Assembly (NCBI GenBank): GCA_035711845.1
Contig: DASTBU010000091.1
Coordinates: 46,431 to 110,430, forward strand
Origin: DASTBU01 sp035711845
GTDB lineage: Bacteria > Acidobacteriota > Vicinamibacteria > Vicinamibacterales > 2-12-FULL-66-21
Length of the DNA: 64,000 nt
Reading direction: 5' to 3'
Shown here: positions 60,920 through 64,000 of the stretch, piece after piece
Numbering within the stretch: position 1 is the stretch's first letter
Layout of the letters: each line of letters opens with the position of its first letter
Translations under genes and position numbers: made by a program
The notes under the pieces: model-generated
Seen by the model: the letters and a program-made list of their open reading frames with translations, nothing else
What the model was told of the DNA's origin: nothing
Database searches by the model: none

Positions 60920-63868
60920 ATGCTTAAGCGCTTCTCCGGATGTATCTCGATCGCGCTCTTCGTGGGTGTGGCCTTCGCCCCGCCGGCGTTCGCGCAAGCG
61001 GGGCGGGCCACGATCAGCGGGACGGTTTACGACCAGGACAAGGCTGTGCTTCCCGGCGTGACCGTCACAGTGACCGAGGAGAACACGGGCCTGTCGCGTA
61101 ACACGGTGACGGGCGGTGACGGCACGTACGTCATCCCGACGCTGTTGCCCGGACGCTACACCATCAAGGCCGATCTGACCGGCTTCCGGCCGACCTCGCA
61201 AACCGGGGTCAATCTGAGCGTCGGGCAGGAGCTCACGATCGATCTCTCACTGCAGGTCGGCCTGCAGGAGGCTATCACCGTCACCGGCGAGAGTCCGCTC
61301 GTGGAGGTGACGGCGAGCCGCATCGGGTCCAACGTCAGCAACCAGGAGATCGACAGCCTCCCGAGTCAAGGACGAAGCCAGCTGAGCCTCATGTCGTTGA
61401 TTCCCGGGCTCACGCCCAGCCTGTCGCCCGGAAGCTTCGAGGGCGGCCAGTTCAACGCGAACGGCCGCGAGACCACTAGCAACCTGTTCCTGGTCGACGG
61501 CGTGTACAACAACGACGATCGACGGGGCGGGTCGCAGGCCAATCAGGCGCGCGTGACGCTCGACACCATGGCGGAGTACCAGGTGCTGACGCACCAGTAC
61601 ACGGCTGAATACGGGGGCGCCTCCGGCGTCGTAGTGAACGCCGTGACGCGAAGCGGCACCAACAAACTCGCCGGGCGCGCCTTCTACTACTACCAGGACG
61701 AGTCCCTGAACGCGACGGACCACTTCCTCGAAGAGGAGGGGTTGGAGAATCCGGAAGCGGGCAGCAAGGTCTTCGGCGGCAGCCTCGGCGGCCCGATCGT
61801 CCAAAACAAGGCCTTCTGGTTCTTCAACATCGAGCGCAACCTGATCAATCAGGCGGCGAACCTGATCTTCCCGCCCGAAGCGGCACCGCTCGCCAACTCG
61901 TACTCCGACTCCACGGACATCAGGGCCTGGAACACGTTCATCCGGACCGACTACCAGCTCACGGCCAACAACAACTTGAGCTTCCGGTGGGTCCGGGAGG
62001 CGGCGATCACCGACTGCGAGGATCTGCAGGACGACCTCTCCATCCTCGAGAACTGCACGATCGAGAACGACAGCGGCGATCAGGTGGCCAGCTTCTCCTG
62101 GACGTCGGTTCTGGGCAATCGGTCCACGAACGAGTTCAGGGTGAGCCACGTCCGCGAGAACCTACTTCAGGGCGGGCTGTTCGCGTTCGACTGCACGGCG
62201 CCGGAGTGCGACTCGTACAACTTCGTCGGCTTGGGCGGACGGGAACAGTTCGACATCGGGTCGATGAACGAGCATGAAGATTTCACGGCCGGCCCAAGCG
62301 CGACGTTCCAGCAGGACAAGATCCGCACCTACGGCTTCGAGAACACATTCACCTACATCAGGTCCGGCTGGCGCGGGGACCACACGTTCAAGGCTGGCTT
62401 CGGGTGGAGCCGCAACTCGGCGGATCCCCAGGAGATCGGCGGCAACCTGATCGGGACGTTCGAGTTCCTCCACAACCTGCCGTTCGACGCCGCCAACCCG
62501 TTCACGTATCCGTCGGTCTTCAGCATCCGCCTGGGCGAGACGCTCTTCGAACAGAGGGACTGGCGCGTGAACTTCTACCTGCAGGACAAGTGGCAGGTGA
62601 ACAATCGGCTCACGCTGAACCTGGGTCTCCGCTACGACAAACAGGATCTCGTGGATACCAACAACGCGTTCGCCCCGAGGCTCGGCGTGGCGTACGACAT
62701 CCGCGGCAACGGCCGGTCGGTGCTGCGCGGCGGCATCGGGAAGTTCTACGAGTACCAGCCGCTCACTATCCTGGCGACGCTCTTGACGCAGCCGGTCATC
62801 TCGCCGGCGGTCATCTATGAAACCGATGAGGACGAAGGGCCGCTCGATGGCGTCCTCCCCGAGGATCCGTGCCTCCTGGCTGCGGGCGACGGTCAGGGCC
62901 GCGCGCTCATCAGCGCGGCGTGCCGCGCGCAAATGGCGGACATCCGCAGCCAGGTGTTCGCCGGCGGGTTCACGAACGCGAATCCCAGCGTGGATGGCAA
63001 CCGGAAGCTGGGGTACCTGTGGAGCTTCAGCATCGGCTTCCACCAGCAGCTGAGCCAGACGGTGGCGGTGGGCGTCGATTACATCGGCAACCGCGGCCGC
63101 GATCAGACCGGGCTCATCGATTTGAACGAGCCGACTAACGGGGTGCGTCCGCAGGCGCCCGGTTTCGATCCGAACGGGGAGCTGGTACCCGCAGGCTCCC
63201 GCGATACGCGTTTCCAGCGCTTCCTGCAGTTCCAGACGCTTGAGGCGTTCGATACCGACTACAACGCGCTCGAGCTCTCGCTCGAGAAGCGGTTCGCCAA
63301 TCGCTGGGGCGCCCGAATGGCCTACACCTTGGCCAAGACCATGGACGTCGGTACGGCGGGCGGTGTTGCGGCAAAGCGCGTGTCGGATGACTTCGATCCC
63401 CGCAGCGACTACGGCCGGGCGAACTTCGACAACCGGCACGCGTTCGTGGCCAGCGCGAACGCCGAGATCTGGAGAGGTTTTGGGGCCGGCCTCACGTTCA
63501 AGTACTATTCGGGCAACCCGATCAACGAGATTATCGGGCGCGACGTAAACCGCGACAACGACAATTTCGATCGTCCGGTGGCCGGCGTCGACGACCTGAC
63601 GCGGCCGATCGTCTCCGAGCTCGACGCGAACGGGCGCGCCGTCCGGAACGGGATCGATGGCGAGGACCAGTTGACCGCCGATGCCAGGCTTCACTACCTC
63701 TGGCGGTTCAAGGGCAACGAGATCGGGTTCTTCTGGGAGATCTACAACCTGACCAATCGCGACAACTTCGGGAACCCGACGGGTAACCGCAACAGCTCAA
63801 ACTTCCTCGTCCCGGTTGCCGCGAACACCCCGCGTACGATGCAGCTCGGGGTGCGTTACACGTTCTGA
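60920..63868 (+). CDS. Oar-like TonB-dependent receptor with carboxypeptidase-regulatory domain
   Basis: A 982-residue outer-membrane protein: signal peptide (about residues 1-25), an Ig-like CarboxypepD_reg domain (about 30-110; ISGTVYDQDKAVLPGVTVTV, then GDGTYVIPTLLPGRY), a plug (about 120-250; FNANGRETTSNLFLVDG) and a 22-strand-type barrel. The barrel includes GGSLGGPIVQNKAFWFFN and FYLQDKWQVNNRLTLNLGLR, and ends in QLGVRYTF with the usual C-terminal aromatic. This form is heavily expanded in Acidobacteriota. The substrate is unknown; neighbouring propellers, the DUF5916 barrel and the two-component pair suggest regulated uptake. No TonB box was identified with confidence. Confidence 0.93.
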   Translation: MLKRFSGCISIALFVGVAFAPPAFAQAGRATISGTVYDQDKAVLPGVTVTVTEENTGLSRNTVTGGDGTYVIPTLLPGRYTIKADLTGFRPTSQTGVNLSVGQELTIDLSLQVGLQEAITVTGESPLVEVTASRIGSNVSNQEIDSLPSQGRSQLSLMSLIPGLTPSLSPGSFEGGQFNANGRETTSNLFLVDGVYNNDDRRGGSQANQARVTLDTMAEYQVLTHQYTAEYGGASGVVVNAVTRSGTNKLAGRAFYYYQDESLNATDHFLEEEGLENPEAGSKVFGGSLGGPIVQNKAFWFFNIERNLINQAANLIFPPEAAPLANSYSDSTDIRAWNTFIRTDYQLTANNNLSFRWVREAAITDCEDLQDDLSILENCTIENDSGDQVASFSWTSVLGNRSTNEFRVSHVRENLLQGGLFAFDCTAPECDSYNFVGLGGREQFDIGSMNEHEDFTAGPSATFQQDKIRTYGFENTFTYIRSGWRGDHTFKAGFGWSRNSADPQEIGGNLIGTFEFLHNLPFDAANPFTYPSVFSIRLGETLFEQRDWRVNFYLQDKWQVNNRLTLNLGLRYDKQDLVDTNNAFAPRLGVAYDIRGNGRSVLRGGIGKFYEYQPLTILATLLTQPVISPAVIYETDEDEGPLDGVLPEDPCLLAAGDGQGRALISAACRAQMADIRSQVFAGGFTNANPSVDGNRKLGYLWSFSIGFHQQLSQTVAVGVDYIGNRGRDQTGLIDLNEPTNGVRPQAPGFDPNGELVPAGSRDTRFQRFLQFQTLEAFDTDYNALELSLEKRFANRWGARMAYTLAKTMDVGTAGGVAAKRVSDDFDPRSDYGRANFDNRHAFVASANAEIWRGFGAGLTFKYYSGNPINEIIGRDVNRDNDNFDRPVAGVDDLTRPIVSELDANGRAVRNGIDGEDQLTADARLHYLWRFKGNEIGFFWEIYNLTNRDNFGNPTGNRNSSNFLVPVAANTPRTMQLGVRYTF

Positions 63869-63924
63869 TATGGAAAGACCGTCTGTCAATGTGACGCGGT
63901 TTTCATAGTTCGCTCTCAAGGACA

Positions 63925-63960
63925 GCCCGCACCCGGCTTACAAGCCATCCGGGTGCGGGC
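63925..63960 (+). terminator. Hairpin terminator after the TonB receptor
   Basis: GCCCGCACCCGG (63925-63936) pairs perfectly with CCGGGTGCGGGC (63949-63960) around a 12-nt loop. GTTGTCTGT follows. It is about 57 bp past the receptor stop and likely ends that transcript. Confidence 0.8.
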
Positions 63961-64000
63961 GTTGTCTGTACCCAGTCAACTGATCGGCCGAGCGGCAACG

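Overview
The window is GC-rich bacterial DNA with dense genes on both strands. The gene content points to an Acidobacteriota genome, probably class Vicinamibacteria. Evidence: a TonB receptor with an N-terminal carboxypeptidase-regulatory domain, an ADOP-type duplicated ABC permease, a DUF5916 outer-membrane protein, a PEP-CTERM protein, secreted S9 and M14 peptidases, and a tilS-ftsH-folP-cdaA-cdaR-glmM-pdxJ run. The taxonomic call is inferred from families, not from a phylogenetic marker.

Layout. (1) 1-10130, minus strand: a housekeeping run read right to left: tRNA(CAT), tilS, ftsH, folP, cdaA, cdaR, glmM, pdxJ, an alpha/beta hydrolase, a TPR protein and a YHS protein. It joins tRNA-Ile2 lysidine synthesis, membrane proteolysis, folate, c-di-AMP, amino-sugar and PLP synthesis. 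A GGGGACAGG-type repeat cluster separates folP from cdaA and supplies the last codons of folP. (2) 10150-22700: a methyltransferase, a PEP-CTERM protein, an ADOP permease, a DHS-like protein, queA, an AI-2E-type permease, an M14 peptidase and two small stress-type proteins. (3) 22770-35430, plus strand: glgX/treX, glgE, a treS-maltokinase fusion, treZ and treY. Together these could link glucan, trehalose, maltose and maltose-1-phosphate in one cycle. (4) 35620-42070, minus strand: an NTF2-like protein, an S9 peptidase, a conserved unknown, a small cytochrome c, a VOC protein and an amidohydrolase. (5) 42420-46495: two tandem paralogous secreted proteins of unknown function. (6) 47005-49975: cstA, a damaged ybdD-like gene and an orphan OmpR-type regulator. 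(7) 50440-63868: an SGNH hydrolase, a DUF5916 barrel, four beta-propeller proteins, a histidine kinase/response regulator pair and an Oar-like TonB receptor. This looks like a surface sensing and uptake locus.

Non-coding structure is the most unusual part. Degenerate 7-bp-period arrays sit directly at the stop codons of several unrelated genes (queA, glgX, the S9 peptidase, a conserved unknown, the cytochrome). A dispersed element of about 160 bp occurs twice (21317 and 39043). Eleven-bp-spaced TTGTC direct repeats, the layout expected for an OmpR/PhoB-class regulator, lie upstream of cstA and of a beta-propeller gene, in the same region as two closely similar OmpR-type regulators. No insertion sequence, prophage, CRISPR array or rRNA was seen.
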